From contig NZ_FXWP01000025.1 in NCBI RefSeq assembly GCF_900184035.1, positions 372,001 through 436,000 on the forward strand: a stretch of 64,000 bases of DNA. The letters are read 5' to 3'. This document shows, in pieces, positions 10,617 through 21,839 of the stretch. Both the position numbers and the translations under genes were made by a program. The notes beneath the pieces are model-generated. The model did no database searches and was not told the DNA's origin. It saw only the letters and a list, made by a program, of their open reading frames with translations. How positions within the stretch are numbered: the stretch's first letter is position 1; every line of letters begins with the position of its first letter. This DNA comes from Kosakonia pseudosacchari. GTDB taxonomy: Bacteria > Pseudomonadota > Gammaproteobacteria > Enterobacterales > Enterobacteriaceae.

Positions 10617-13178
10617 TTACAGCAGGTTTTTCAGACGGTAGATCCACTCCAGCGCCTGGCGCGGCGTGAGGCTATCCGGATCGAGGTTTTCCAGCGCTTC
10701 AACCGCCGGGTTTGTCTCTTCTGGTGCCGCCAGCAGCGACATCTGCGTGCCGTCGATCTGTGTGGCTGCAGCACTCGGCGACAGGCTTTCCAGTTCGCGC
10801 AATTTACCGCGCGCGCGCTTGATCACCTCTTTGGGGACACCCGCCAGCGCCGCGACCGCCAGGCCGTAGCTCTTACTGGCCGCGCCATCCTGCACGCTGT
10901 GCATAAAGGCGATGGTATCGCCATGCTCCAGCGCATCGAGATGCACATTCGCCACGCCTTCCATTTTTTCCGGCAGTTGCGTCAGCTCGAAATAGTGGGT
11001 GGCAAACAGCGTCAGCGCTTTGATCTTATTCGCCAGATTTTCCGCGCACGCCCACGCCAGCGACAGGCCATCATACGTTGATGTGCCGCGACCGATTTCG
11101 TCCATCAGCACCAGGCTGTTTTCCGTGGCGTTATGCAGAATATTGGCGGTTTCGGTCATCTCCACCATAAACGTGGAGCGCCCGCTGGCCAGATCGTCCG
11201 CCGCGCCGACGCGGGTAAAGATGCGATCGATAGGCCCGATCTCCACTTTTTGCGCCGGAACATAGCTGCCGATATAGGCCAGCAGAGCAATCAGCGCGGT
11301 CTGGCGCATATAGGTACTTTTACCGCCCATATTCGGGCCGGTGATGATTAACATCCGGCGCTGCGGTGACAGGTTCAGCGGGTTGGCGATAAACGGCTCT
11401 TTCAGCACTTGCTCCACCACCGGATGGCGGCCTTCGCTAATGCGGATGCCCGGTTTTTCGCTAAAGGTCGGGCAGCAGTAATTCAGGGTATAAGCACGCT
11501 CCGCCAGGTTGACCAGCACATCCAGCTCTGCCAGTGCGGCGGCGCTCTGCTGCAAATCCGCCAGATGCGGCATCAGCAGATCAAACAGTTCCTCATAAAG
11601 CTGTTTTTCCAGCGCCAGCGCTTTACCTTTGGAGGTCAGAACTTTGTCTTCGTACTCTTTCAGTTCCGGAATAATGTAACGCTCAGCGTTTTTCAGCGTC
11701 TGGCGGCGCACATAGTGAATCGGCGCCAGATGGCTTTGCCCACGGCTAATCTGGATGAAATAGCCGTGTACCGCGTTATAGCCCACTTTCAGCGTATCCA
11801 GCCCCAGCCGCTCACGTTCGCGGATCTCGAGGCGGTCGAGATAATCGGTCGCGCCATCCGCCAGCCCGCGCCACTCATCCAGCTCGGCGTTATACCCCGG
11901 CGCAATCACGCCTCCATCGCGCACCAGCACCGGTGGTGCTTCAATGATGGCGCGCTCCAGTAGTTCGCGTAATTCGACAAACTCACCCATTTTTTCGCGC
12001 AGCGCCTGCACCGGTGCGCTGTCAATATCCGCCAACTGGCTGCGCAGTTCCGGTAATTGCTGGAAAGCGTAACGCATGCGCGCCAGATCGCGCGGACGGG
12101 CGGTGCGCAGCGCCAGACGCGCCAGAATACGCTCCAGATCGCCCACCTGGCGCAGCACCGGTTGCAGCTCGCTGGTATGTTCCTGCAACGCGCTGATGGT
12201 TTGCTGACGCTCGGTCAGCACTTTTGTATCGCGCACCGGCATATGCAGCCAGCGTTTGAGCATACGGCTGCCCATTGGTGTGACGGTGCAGTCGAGCACC
12301 GATGCCAGCGTGTTTTCGACGCCGCCCGCCAGGTTCTGGGTGATCTCCAGATTCCGGCGCGTCGCGGCATCCATAATGATGGTGTCCTGCTGGCGCTCCA
12401 TGGTGATGGAGCGAATATGCGGCAGGGCGGTGCGCTGCGTGTCTTTTACATATTGCAGCAGGCAACCGGCGGCGCACAGGCCGCGCGGCGCGTTCTCTAC
12501 ACCAAAACCGACCAGGTCGCGCGTGCCGAACTGCATATTTAATTGTTGGCGCGCGGTGTCAATTTCGAACTCCCACAGCGGGCGGCGGCGCAAACCGCGA
12601 CGGCCTTCAATCAGCGCGGTTTCCGCGAAATCTTCCGCATAGAGCAATTCCGCCGGATTGGTGCGTTGCAGCTCAGCCGCCATGGTGTCGCGATCCGCCG
12701 GTTCGCTAACCCGAAAACGCCCGGAACTGATATCCAGCGTTGCGTAGCCAAACCCTTTGCTGTCCTGCCAGACGGCGGCGAGCAGGTTGTCCTGGCGCTC
12801 CTGCAACAGCGCTTCATCGCTGATAGTGCCTGGCGTGACAATGCGCACTACTTTACGTTCGACCGGCCCTTTACTGGTGGCCGGATCGCCAATCTGCTCG
12901 CAAATCGCCACCGATTCACCAAGGCTCACCAGCTTCGCCAGATAGTTTTCCACCGCATGATGCGGTACACCCGCCATCGGAATCGGTTCACCGGCAGACG
13001 CGCCGCGTTTGGTCAGCGAAATGTCCATCAGCTGCGAAGCGCGTTTGGCGTCGTCGTAAAACAGCTCGTAGAAGTCGCCCATACGGTAGAACAGCAGAAT
13101 ATCCGGATGCTGCGCTTTCAGCTTCAGATACTGCTGCATCATTGGCGTATGTGCGTCGAAATTGTCGATAGTACTCAT
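10617..13178 (-). CDS. mutS: DNA mismatch repair protein MutS
   Basis: 853 aa, the E. coli length. MutS recognises mismatches and small loops and recruits MutL. The mismatch-binding motif GDFYELF is near residue 32. The ATPase domain shows Walker [10 protein letters not shown], Walker [17 protein letters not shown] and the [10 protein letters not shown] segment, and the C-terminal tetramerisation tail is present. It is transcribed towards rpoS, as in E. coli. No frameshift or missing motif is seen, so repair should be functional. Confidence 0.98.
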   Translation of the reverse strand: MSTIDNFDAHTPMMQQYLKLKAQHPDILLFYRMGDFYELFYDDAKRASQLMDISLTKRGASAGEPIPMAGVPHHAVENYLAKLVSLGESVAICEQIGDPATSKGPVERKVVRIVTPGTISDEALLQERQDNLLAAVWQDSKGFGYATLDISSGRFRVSEPADRDTMAAELQRTNPAELLYAEDFAETALIEGRRGLRRRPLWEFEIDTARQQLNMQFGTRDLVGFGVENAPRGLCAAGCLLQYVKDTQRTALPHIRSITMERQQDTIIMDAATRRNLEITQNLAGGVENTLASVLDCTVTPMGSRMLKRWLHMPVRDTKVLTERQQTISALQEHTSELQPVLRQVGDLERILARLALRTARPRDLARMRYAFQQLPELRSQLADIDSAPVQALREKMGEFVELRELLERAIIEAPPVLVRDGGVIAPGYNAELDEWRGLADGATDYLDRLEIRERERLGLDTLKVGYNAVHGYFIQISRGQSHLAPIHYVRRQTLKNAERYIIPELKEYEDKVLTSKGKALALEKQLYEELFDLLMPHLADLQQSAAALAELDVLVNLAERAYTLNYCCPTFSEKPGIRISEGRHPVVEQVLKEPFIANPLNLSPQRRMLIITGPNMGGKSTYMRQTALIALLAYIGSYVPAQKVEIGPIDRIFTRVGAADDLASGRSTFMVEMTETANILHNATENSLVLMDEIGRGTSTYDGLSLAWACAENLANKIKALTLFATHYFELTQLPEKMEGVANVHLDALEHGDTIAFMHSVQDGAASKSYGLAVAALAGVPKEVIKRARGKLRELESLSPSAAATQIDGTQMSLLAAPEETNPAVEALENLDPDSLTPRQALEWIYRLKNLL

Positions 13179-13294
13179 CGGTCAGTGATGTCCATTATCG
13201 TGAAATGTATGAGTGGATCTTTTGTTGTTCTGGTTAGCGATCACTCTGCCAGGGCAGCATGATAACGAAGTCTGAGGAGCGGGGAAACAGGAAG

Positions 13295-13329
13295 GAAAAA
13301 CCTGGCTTCCCACCCTGCGGGAAGCCAGG
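13295..13329 (-). terminator. Intrinsic terminator of the AhpD-like gene
   Basis: On the minus strand an 11-bp perfect stem (CCTGGCTTCCC / GGGAAGCCAGG, seven-base loop) is followed directly by TTTTTCC, eight bases after the stop of the gene ending at 13337. Confidence 0.88.
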
Positions 13330-13336
13330 CGAAGCG

Positions 13337-13876
13337 TTACAGTGCGGCGGCTTTCGGGAAATCCACAACCGTGTCATTGACGCGGTTAATCATATTGGTA
13401 AACAGAATGGCGCTGATGGCGCTGATTATCTCGACAATCTGGCGATCCGCGAAACCGGCGTCGCGCAGCGATTCAACTTTTTCTGCCGGCAGCGTACCGT
13501 GCGTGGTGACCACGGTTTTTACGAATTTCAGCAGCGCGTCAATGTGCGCATCTTCAGGGAATTCACCCCGGCGCAGTTGTTGCGTTTGCTCCACGCTATA
13601 ACCCGCCATTTTGCCCGTTAACGTATGCGCGGCCAGGCAGTAGTCACAGCCGGAAATTTCACTGACCAGTAAGTTGATCGCTTCCAGCTCTTTTTTATTC
13701 AGCGAACTTTTTGCCAGTGCGGCATTATGTTGTAACGCCTGAGCAAGCATCTCCGGGGCAATGCCAATGGTCTGGTAGGCATTAGGTACTTTACCCATTG
13801 CTTTCTTAATGGCACCGAAAAGATCGGCGGTTTTATCGGTGGCGTTTTCGGGTTGAATGGATGTTAAACGGCTCAT
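13337..13876 (-). CDS. Carboxymuconolactone decarboxylase / AhpD-family protein
   Basis: 179 aa. The AhpD-type redox motif CDYCLAAHT (CxxC followed by His) lies near residues 82-90, within an all-helical fold. Members either act as alkylhydroperoxidases through the cysteine pair or as gamma-carboxymuconolactone decarboxylases; the intact CxxC and the length favour peroxidase-like function (inference). It is divergent from an AraC regulator and is followed by its own terminator, so it is monocistronic. Confidence 0.85.
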   Translation of the reverse strand: MSRLTSIQPENATDKTADLFGAIKKAMGKVPNAYQTIGIAPEMLAQALQHNAALAKSSLNKKELEAINLLVSEISGCDYCLAAHTLTGKMAGYSVEQTQQLRRGEFPEDAHIDALLKFVKTVVTTHGTLPAEKVESLRDAGFADRQIVEIISAISAILFTNMINRVNDTVVDFPKAAAL

Positions 13877-13998
13877 GATTATCTCCTGTCAGTGTATGGG
13901 GTCCGCCGTATCGGCGATGTACTCATAGTAGGGAGAAAGCGTTCGGGTAACGGTTATACATCGTCTCTATTTTTTGTCTTATCGTCTCAGAGGGAAAT

Positions 13999-14931
13999 GT
14001 GGATAGCCTCAGCCAACTGCTTGCGATGCTGGCGCCAACATGCGCTGTGAACCTCCATTGCCGCTTTGCCGGGCGGTGGGAAGCCGACCATCAACAACTT
14101 GCGCCTGGCGTGGTGCCCTGGCATGTGGTTTTGCACGGCGAAGCGAGGCTGGTGGTAGAAGGTCGACATGTGGATGTGTGCGCAGGCGATGTGCTCCTGT
14201 TGCCTCACGGAACGCCGCATCTGCTCCAGAGCCTGGTCGAGTGGGGGCAGATGGTTCCGGCGTTAAAGCATGATAACGGTATCCTGACAGAAGTCCGCAG
14301 CCCGGCAAAAGGCGCGGCGGTGGAAGTGCTGTGCGGTGAATTTGATTTTGGCCCGCACAGCGGCTGGTTGTTCGCCCATGAAAACCATCTTATTCATCTG
14401 CAAACCAACCACTGGCAAGCCTGTCCTGAACTGGAAATGTTGCTGATGATGCTGGTGCGAGAAAGCCTCGGTTCGCTGCCGGGGAATGCGACGATTGCCA
14501 AAGGGCTGGCCGATACGCTGCTGGCGCTGATCTTGCGCCTGCTGCTCTCATTACATGAGCCGCCAGCCGGTCTGCTCAGGCTGATGAGCAACAAACGGCT
14601 TGCCCCTGCGTTACTGGCCGTTATCGCCGATCCTGCGCGCCCGTGGACGCTGGAAACGCTGGCCGAACGCTGCTTTTTGTCCCGCGCGACCTTTGCCCGC
14701 TATTTTGCCCGCAGCTATCCGCTTACGCCGCAGGCGTGGCTTTCCCAACTGCGCATGGCGATGGCCTCGCAGTTACTCATTACGCAAGCGGGTTTAACTA
14801 TCGACGCTGTTGCCGAACGATGCGGGTTCCTTTCGCTGTCCTCGTTTTCGAAAGGGTTTAAACGGCTGTATGGTGTGAGCCCCGCGCAATACCGCAAACG
14901 CCGAACCCATCTGCAAACGCCTCAGCCATAG
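13999..14931 (+). CDS. AraC-family regulator with cupin sensor domain
   Basis: 310 aa. The N-terminal cupin-type domain (about 20-190) contains the stretch VVEGRHVDVCAGDVLLLPHGTPH typical of this regulator class. Two C-terminal helix-turn-helix motifs (about 205-300) include the AraC signature ending CGFLSLSSFSKGFKRLYGVSPAQYRK. It is divergent from the AhpD-like gene over a 122-base spacer, which suggests that gene as its target. The inducer is unknown. Confidence 0.87.
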   Translation: MDSLSQLLAMLAPTCAVNLHCRFAGRWEADHQQLAPGVVPWHVVLHGEARLVVEGRHVDVCAGDVLLLPHGTPHLLQSLVEWGQMVPALKHDNGILTEVRSPAKGAAVEVLCGEFDFGPHSGWLFAHENHLIHLQTNHWQACPELEMLLMMLVRESLGSLPGNATIAKGLADTLLALILRLLLSLHEPPAGLLRLMSNKRLAPALLAVIADPARPWTLETLAERCFLSRATFARYFARSYPLTPQAWLSQLRMAMASQLLITQAGLTIDAVAERCGFLSLSSFSKGFKRLYGVSPAQYRKRRTHLQTPQP

Positions 14932-14945
14932 CGGCGGTGAATGCA

Positions 14946-14977
14946 AAAACGGGCTGGTAACTGGCACCAGCCCGTTT
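14946..14977 (-). terminator. Intrinsic terminator between convergent genes
   Basis: AAACGGGCTGGT and ACCAGCCCGTTT form a 12-bp stem. On the minus strand it is followed by a T-run, fitting the end of the monooxygenase gene at 15001; it may also stop transcripts from the AraC gene. Confidence 0.8.
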
Positions 14978-15000
14978 CGCTAGCGGAAAACATTCTACGA

Positions 15001-15291
15001 TTAAGCACCACTGCTCAGTGTCATGACGTTAAGGTCGGCGAGCCCGTCAATGGCGCTGACTAACGCTTTGAATGGCGCGGCCTGGCTGTGTTGCTCCAGC
15101 ATTTTTGCCGATGCCCAGCGCTCAATCATCACGAACTGGTGGTCGTTTTCACGGTTGACATGTAGCTGATAAGAGAGACAACCTGGCTCGCCCTGCACAT
15201 CGCGTTCAACGGTTTTAAGCGCCCCGGCCACTTTTTCACGGCTACCGGCATGGGCGGTAATGGTCGCAACAACTGTTACGGTATCGTTCAT
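15001..15291 (-). CDS. Antibiotic biosynthesis monooxygenase (ABM)-domain protein
   Basis: 96 aa, one ABM ferredoxin-like domain. The pattern VVATITAHAGSREKVAGAL … GCLSYQLHVN … FVMIERWASAKMLEQH is that of YgiN-like quinol monooxygenases, small dimeric enzymes that oxidise quinols or aromatic rings without cofactor. It stands alone between two terminator or promoter regions. The substrate is unknown; several ABM proteins have no proven activity. Confidence 0.82.
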   Translation of the reverse strand: MNDTVTVVATITAHAGSREKVAGALKTVERDVQGEPGCLSYQLHVNRENDHQFVMIERWASAKMLEQHSQAAPFKALVSAIDGLADLNVMTLSSGA

Positions 15292-15406
15292 TTTATGCTC
15301 CTGATTTCATGAGAAAGTTCAGGTTAGTCTACGCCGCCTGCCAGCACAAAAAACCCGTTTTTGCCATTAGCTCTTTCACCGCAGGAATGAAAATCGGTAT
15401 GCAACC

Positions 15407-16342
15407 TTAACGGCCGGTGCGTAGCGACTGTGGCGGAATACCGTAACCACGCACGAACACTTCCCGCATATGGCGACGATCGCGAAAACCGGCTTCACGG
15501 GCAATCGTGTCCAGCGAAAGCCGGCTTTGCTCAATCATGAGCCGCGCCGCTTCCAGCCGTAATCCTTCAATCGCTTTCGCTGGCGACTTACCCGTCTCCT
15601 GGCGAAACAGGCGGCTGAGCTGGCGGGCGCTCACATGCACCGCATCGGCCAGCAGCTCTACCGTCAGCGCTTTTTTCAGATTATTGCGGGCGTATTCCAG
15701 CGCACTTTGCAGCCGATCTGAGCGCGGTGCCAGCGCCAGCATTTCCGAGTGTTGCGTCTGCCCGCCGGAGCGGCGTTGATTCATCACCAGCCGGTGGGCG
15801 ACAACACGGGCTGCCTCGGCACCCAGATCTTTTTCCACCATGCCGAGCGCCATATCCAGCCCGGCTGTCATCCCGGCTGACGTCCAGATGCGATCATCAA
15901 TGATAAAAATACGATCGTCTTCAAGCTGAACGTCCGGATGCTGCAGCAGCAGGCTGCGGGCGTGCGCCCAGTGCGTCGTGGCGCGCTTTTTCTCCAGCAA
16001 ACCCGCTTGTGCCAGCACAAAGGCGCCGGTGCAGATCCCCGCGATGCGGCGCGCCTGTAACGCCGTGGTTTGCAGAAAGTGAACGATGCCGGCACTGGCC
16101 GGTTCATCCACGGGCGACAGCACACCTGCCACCAGCCAGGTGTCGATTTGCGTGACGCTTTCCAGCGGCCGGGACTCGACGCCAATGCCGGATGAGGAAT
16201 AAACGGTGCCGCCAAATTCTGAGTAGACCGTTGGCTGATAAAGCGTCTCACCAGCCACAAGGTTGGCGAACTCAAACACCGTCAATGTGGACAACGCCAG
16301 CATCTGAAAATGGTCGGAAATCAGTAATCCAATTTTGTGCAT
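15407..16342 (-). CDS. GlxA-type regulator (DJ-1/PfpI + AraC)
   Basis: 311 aa from the chosen start. An N-terminal DJ-1/PfpI-like domain (about 3-165, with ICTGAFVLAQAGLL around the nucleophile elbow) is fused to a C-terminal AraC DNA-binding region (about 210-305). The frame also has an ATG six codons earlier that overlaps the MFS stop. The second ATG (MHKIGLL) is preferred because AAGGGTG lies just before it. It is the last gene of a four-gene operon with two SDRs and an MFS transporter, which it may regulate. Confidence 0.85.
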   Translation of the reverse strand: MHKIGLLISDHFQMLALSTLTVFEFANLVAGETLYQPTVYSEFGGTVYSSSGIGVESRPLESVTQIDTWLVAGVLSPVDEPASAGIVHFLQTTALQARRIAGICTGAFVLAQAGLLEKKRATTHWAHARSLLLQHPDVQLEDDRIFIIDDRIWTSAGMTAGLDMALGMVEKDLGAEAARVVAHRLVMNQRRSGGQTQHSEMLALAPRSDRLQSALEYARNNLKKALTVELLADAVHVSARQLSRLFRQETGKSPAKAIEGLRLEAARLMIEQSRLSLDTIAREAGFRDRRHMREVFVRGYGIPPQSLRTGR

Positions 16343-16353
16343 CGCGACACCCT

Positions 16354-17556
16354 TTAACATGCGCTGGCGGCCTGCAAATCCCGGCTCCGGACGCGTAATC
16401 GTTCAGAGATCCACAAACTGCTAAGCGCCAATAGTAAAAACAGGACTGCGCTTAGCATCACACCATAAAAGCCGAACAGCGGATAGAGCCATGACGCGAC
16501 CGCCGAACCAAAACCAATGCCGCAAAACATAAACGCGCTGGTCAGGGCGAGCGAGATACCGCGTGTCGTCTCAGACGCGATCTCCACGATCCGCCGTTGC
16601 TGGGTTGGCCACAGAAGATCGGTGGAAAACGCCCACAGCACCAGTAACAAATAGAGCAGCGCCAGCGTACCGGGCAGGATCATCAGTAGCAGCATATCCA
16701 GCACCAGCACGGTGATGCCAGCGACCAGCAGCCGTTCGGCGCTATAACGGCGTGCGGCGCGACCAACAAACAAGTTACCCAAAATCCCGGCAACACCAAT
16801 CACCGTCAGCGCCACCGAAACGCTGGTGGTATCACCTTGCCAGCGATCGCGGATCATCGGCGATATAAAGGCATACATGTCATACACGCCGGAGGTAATG
16901 AAAAAGACCACCAAAAACGCCGCCAGCGATTTGCCATCCATTAATACCTGTCCCACCTGGCGTAAACTAATATCCACCCCTTTAACCATGTTCGGCACAG
17001 AGAACCAGACGGCCAGCGCAGTCAGTACACTCACCAGCGCGACAAGCGCAAACAACGGTCTTGCACCCCAACTATTCGCGATCCACGCCGCCAGCGGAAT
17101 GCCAACCATGCTCGCCATGGAGACGCCGAGCAGGATCGTGGCAATGGCGCTGCCGCGTTCATGTTGTGTGACAAGCTCCGCGCCGAGCGCCACCAGCACC
17201 GGGCCAATCAGCGATGCGCCCAGCCCCATCACCACGCGGGAGATAACCAGCGCGGTGTAACCGGGCGCGATGGCGAAAATAAACGCCCCAAGGCCGAACA
17301 CCAGCATCCCGGCCAGCACCTGGTATTTGCGCATCATCTGCCCCAAAAACACTTGCGCCAGCGGTGCGCTGATGGCAAAGGTCAGGCCGAAAATCGCGAG
17401 CAAACGCGCGCTTTGACCATCGCTCAACCCCCATTCATGGGAGATGGCGGTCAGGCTGCCCGCTACCGATAGCGCCCCCGTTGCCTGAATAAAATAGGCC
17501 AGGCTCAGCGCCCACAGCGCGCGTCGTTGCGCCAGAGATAACCGATTTTTCATCAT
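16354..17556 (-). CDS. MFS transporter (DHA1-type)
   Basis: 400 aa with about 12 membrane segments in two halves. The loop after the second segment (QMMRKYQVLAG) is a weak motif A, and RVVMGLGASLIGP is motif B-like. The general pattern resembles AraJ/YdhP-type sugar or drug exporters. Two ATG codons in tandem follow GGGAGTGA. It is the third gene of the SDR-SDR-MFS-GlxA unit, so it may export a compound that the dehydrogenases make or detoxify (inference). Confidence 0.82.
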   Translation of the reverse strand: MMKNRLSLAQRRALWALSLAYFIQATGALSVAGSLTAISHEWGLSDGQSARLLAIFGLTFAISAPLAQVFLGQMMRKYQVLAGMLVFGLGAFIFAIAPGYTALVISRVVMGLGASLIGPVLVALGAELVTQHERGSAIATILLGVSMASMVGIPLAAWIANSWGARPLFALVALVSVLTALAVWFSVPNMVKGVDISLRQVGQVLMDGKSLAAFLVVFFITSGVYDMYAFISPMIRDRWQGDTTSVSVALTVIGVAGILGNLFVGRAARRYSAERLLVAGITVLVLDMLLLMILPGTLALLYLLLVLWAFSTDLLWPTQQRRIVEIASETTRGISLALTSAFMFCGIGFGSAVASWLYPLFGFYGVMLSAVLFLLLALSSLWISERLRVRSRDLQAASAC

Positions 17557-17592
17557 TCACTCCCGCAGCGGGGCCGACGCCCCGCAGTTCGA

Positions 17593-18354
17593 TCACGCCA
17601 CAGGGATCGGGTTGTCGACCATCGCCTGGTTAAAGGCGTTGATCATCTCATGTTCGTTCGCGCCCGCGTTGGCGCGCGCGGGCAGCACGCTGTCGACAAT
17701 GGCTTCAATGGTGTCGGTGCCCAGCTTGTCGAAGGTCTGCTGGATAAAGTCCTGCAACGGCATCGCACGGCTGTCGCCACTTTTATAGATCAGGTCGGTA
17801 TCCACCCACGGCGGCGAAATTTCGATAACCTTGACGCCAAAATCCTTCAGCAAAAAGCGCTGGGACAGGGTGTAAGAGTGGATAGCGGCTTTGGTCGCCG
17901 AATAGAGCGCGTTACTGACGAGAGGTAAAAACGCCAGAATCGAACTGTTATTGATAAGCACCGCGTCCGGCTGCTGCTTCAGGTGCTCAACAAACGCCGC
18001 GCTTACCCGCACCGGGCCTAATAAGTTGGTATCTAACAGCGTGGTGGCCATCGCGTCATCAAGCTCACCGGCGGGGTTGTCGAACGGCATAATGCCCGCA
18101 TTGTTGATAACCACGTTGAGCGCCGGGTAGCGCGAAAGCACCTCCTGCGCTGCCGCTTTGATGCTCGCGGCCTGTGTGACGTCCAGCACCACGGAATCCA
18201 TGCCTGGGTTGGCTTCTGTGACGCTATCCAGCAGCGCTTTTCGCCGCCCGGAGATGATCACTTTATTGCCCAACTGATGAAATTTTTCCGCCATCGCGCG
18301 GCCAATACCTGACGTGCCGCCGGTAATAAAAATCGTATTGCCTGTCAGTTTCAT
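17593..18354 (-). CDS. Short-chain dehydrogenase/reductase (DltE-like)
   Basis: 253 aa, a classical SDR. The cofactor loop TGGTSGIG is at residues 11-18, NNAG about 85-88, and the catalytic Tyr-Lys in YSATK with the Ser in INNSSIL. The arrangement resembles the DltE/YciK-like group. It sits 29 bases downstream of another SDR and 36 bases upstream of the MFS gene, all on the minus strand. Substrate and cofactor preference cannot be read from sequence. Confidence 0.87.
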   Translation of the reverse strand: MKLTGNTIFITGGTSGIGRAMAEKFHQLGNKVIISGRRKALLDSVTEANPGMDSVVLDVTQAASIKAAAQEVLSRYPALNVVINNAGIMPFDNPAGELDDAMATTLLDTNLLGPVRVSAAFVEHLKQQPDAVLINNSSILAFLPLVSNALYSATKAAIHSYTLSQRFLLKDFGVKVIEISPPWVDTDLIYKSGDSRAMPLQDFIQQTFDKLGTDTIEAIVDSVLPARANAGANEHEMINAFNQAMVDNPIPVA

Positions 18355-18383
18355 AAAGAAAGCCCTCTGTTTGAAATGAATGT

Positions 18384-19199
18384 TCAGTGTGTGGTTGCCG
18401 GGCGGTAGCGCTCAGCCGGTACGTTACTGGAGAGATTGGGCAGCATGGCCTGTCGGCGCTGTTCCATTGCCAGCCAGTCCGCGTCGTTGTGCAGTGAAGG
18501 GATAGTGACGAGTTCGCCTTGCGCGAAACCAACCAGTGCGGCGTCGACCAGGTCGTAAGCACTCATCACAATGGATTTATCCAGCTGTTCCAGCGGCAAG
18601 CCGCCGTTGTCCCAGAATGGTGTTGCCGTTGCCCCCGGTAACACCGCCTGGATCTGAATGCCTTTATCAGCCAGTTCATGATGCAACGACTGGCTAAACG
18701 CCAGCACAAAGGCTTTTGTTCCGCCATAGACCCCGTTCAGCAGTTCCGGCGCGATGCCGACAATCGAAGAGATATTGATAATGGCGCCCGCGCCGCGCGC
18801 CACAAAACCGGGAACGACGGCGTATGTGAGGCGAGTCAGCGCAGTGACGTTGAGGTTAATCATCGCTTCCATTTGATCAACATCGCTGGATAACAGCGGT
18901 GTGTGCGTCCCGACGCCAGCGTTGTTTACCAGCAGCGTGATACTGGCATCCTCACGCAGCTTCGCTTCCAGCGCCCGCAGTTGTTGGGCGTCGTTTAAAT
19001 CGGCGGCGACGGCTTCCACATTGCGGGCGGTATCTGCCGTGATGTGGCTGGCCATTTGGTTCAGACGGTTTTGGTTACGGGCGACGATAATCAGGTCATA
19101 GCCCATTCTGGCCAGGCGGTTGGCGTAAATCGCGCCAATACCGGTTGATGCGCCGGTGATAACAGCCGTGCCTTTGTGAGGTTGTGTAGCGATGGTCAT
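18384..19199 (-). CDS. Short-chain dehydrogenase/reductase
   Basis: 271 aa, a classical SDR. The Rossmann loop TGASTGIG is at residues 15-22, NNAGVG about 92-97, the catalytic Ser in NISSIV and Tyr-Lys in YGGTK. It differs clearly from its SDR neighbour, so the pair is not a recent duplication. It is the first gene of the operon, with a perfect 8+8 palindrome about 90 bases upstream. The C-terminal 40 residues, rich in Gln, Asn and Arg, extend past the usual SDR end. Confidence 0.86.
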   Translation of the reverse strand: MTIATQPHKGTAVITGASTGIGAIYANRLARMGYDLIIVARNQNRLNQMASHITADTARNVEAVAADLNDAQQLRALEAKLREDASITLLVNNAGVGTHTPLLSSDVDQMEAMINLNVTALTRLTYAVVPGFVARGAGAIINISSIVGIAPELLNGVYGGTKAFVLAFSQSLHHELADKGIQIQAVLPGATATPFWDNGGLPLEQLDKSIVMSAYDLVDAALVGFAQGELVTIPSLHNDADWLAMEQRRQAMLPNLSSNVPAERYRPATTH

Positions 19200-19288
19200 G
19201 CGAGACTCCTTAGGTCAGCAATGGATGCGATGGAAGAATCATAAGCAAACCTTCGATGTCTTAAATGACGTTTATAGTCGTGATTTGA

Positions 19289-19308
19289 GACATGTGGTAA
19301 CACATGTC
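19289..19308. promoter_or_regulatory. Perfect palindrome upstream of the SDR operon
   Basis: GACATGTG-GTAA-CACATGTC is an 8-bp perfect inverted repeat with a 4-base spacer, in the 211-base gap between the divergent SDR operon and the 107-aa gene. Size and position fit a dimeric repressor operator. No adjacent regulator is an obvious binder, since the operon's own GlxA protein is AraC-like and such proteins favour direct repeats. Confidence 0.55.
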
Positions 19309-19410
19309 GTCGTGGTGTTTTCTTAGCAAGGAGGCCTGGCGACTGCGCTTTTCAAAGGACGGGCGGAGAGTTGTCTACGCTTAAAAGAAACAGCATGGTG
19401 AGGAGCGCGG

Positions 19411-19734
19411 ATGAGCAAGAAGATTATGCAGGAGTACCTGGTGCTGGGCGGCAAGCATCATGGCGAGGTGTGGCGCGGGGTTTACCCGGCCATGGGGTTG
19501 AACTTATCAAAGCATGATGAGCGTTACGGGCAATTTTTCGAGCGGGAAGGGCAGCAGAAAATTGAGCTGTCACGCAAGGAGCAATATTTCATCTCTGAGT
19601 GGATCTCCCCGCAAGGCCAGACTTTTTTGTTAGCCACGGCGGAGGATCTCACGGAATTTGATATTGAAGAGGAGATTGAGCGGATTACGCCGCCGCTGCG
19701 TCCGCTCGATGGCGCGGTAGAGGACTGGATTTAA
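19411..19734 (+). CDS. Conserved-looking hypothetical protein
   Basis: 107 aa, not recognised. There is no signal peptide or membrane segment. The N-terminal half is basic with YLVLGGKHHGEVWRG; the C-terminal half is acidic (EDLTEFDIEEEIERITPP). A ribosome site (GAGGAGCG) precedes the ATG and a canonical terminator follows within 10 bases, so it looks like a real monocistronic gene. The strand-rich start with turn glycines suggests a small beta-barrel, but this is a guess. Confidence 0.7.
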   Translation: MSKKIMQEYLVLGGKHHGEVWRGVYPAMGLNLSKHDERYGQFFEREGQQKIELSRKEQYFISEWISPQGQTFLLATAEDLTEFDIEEEIERITPPLRPLDGAVEDWI

Positions 19735-19743
19735 GCGTTGGCG

Positions 19744-19772
19744 AAAAATCCACGGCGGCCCGTGGATTTTTT
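19744..19772 (+). terminator. Intrinsic terminator after the 107-aa gene
   Basis: AAAATCCACGG-CGGC-CCGTGGATTTTTT forms a 10-11-bp stem with a 4-base loop and a T-run, ten bases after the stop codon. Confidence 0.92.
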
Positions 19773-20019
19773 AGCATGGGTGTGCTGACGACTTCCCGGA
19801 TATCACTATTATTTATTCCAATACTCTGGTTATATTTTCCAGGTAATTCATAAAACATACTTTAAATCCTTCGCGTTACGTAGTGCATTTATCAATATTA
19901 TTAGATGAGCCTTTAAAGTGGTGAGTTAATAATGAAATTGAAATTTAGGATTATATTATTTTTTATTAGGAATACAGATTACAGAACAATGTAATATCGA
20001 TCTGTTTTCGTATTAATTC

Positions 20020-20035
20020 TGCGAGATAGATCAAA
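20020..20035 (+). promoter_or_regulatory. Candidate CRP site upstream of the porin
   Basis: TGCGAGATAGATCAAA matches the CRP consensus TGTGA-N6-TCACA at 8 of the 10 defined positions. CRP control would be expected for a sugar porin, but no matching -35/-10 was firmly placed. Confidence 0.4.
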
Positions 20036-20162
20036 TAGAGGGTAATTCCTGATGGACACAAATATTCGCTCTGCACGACTATTGTTGTCGATGTAGAGCC
20101 TCTGCGTCATCTCCAGGGAATAATTGAGATAATAATTAGAACTTTGCTTATTAAGCATTCTC

Positions 20163-21797
<1,635 letters not shown>

Positions 21798-21839
21798 TAG
21801 CTAAGGGGTGCGGCGCAAAGGCGCGCCGCAACGCCGGTG

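Noticed and set aside
10488-11081. 197-codon frame on the plus strand overlapping the end of mutS
   Set aside because: Arg/Gln-rich shadow of mutS; no family pattern and mutS is certain on the other strand.
17593-19199. Tandem duplication of the two SDR genes
   Set aside because: The proteins share only family motifs and differ in length and active-site context (YSATK versus YGGTK), so they are not recent copies.
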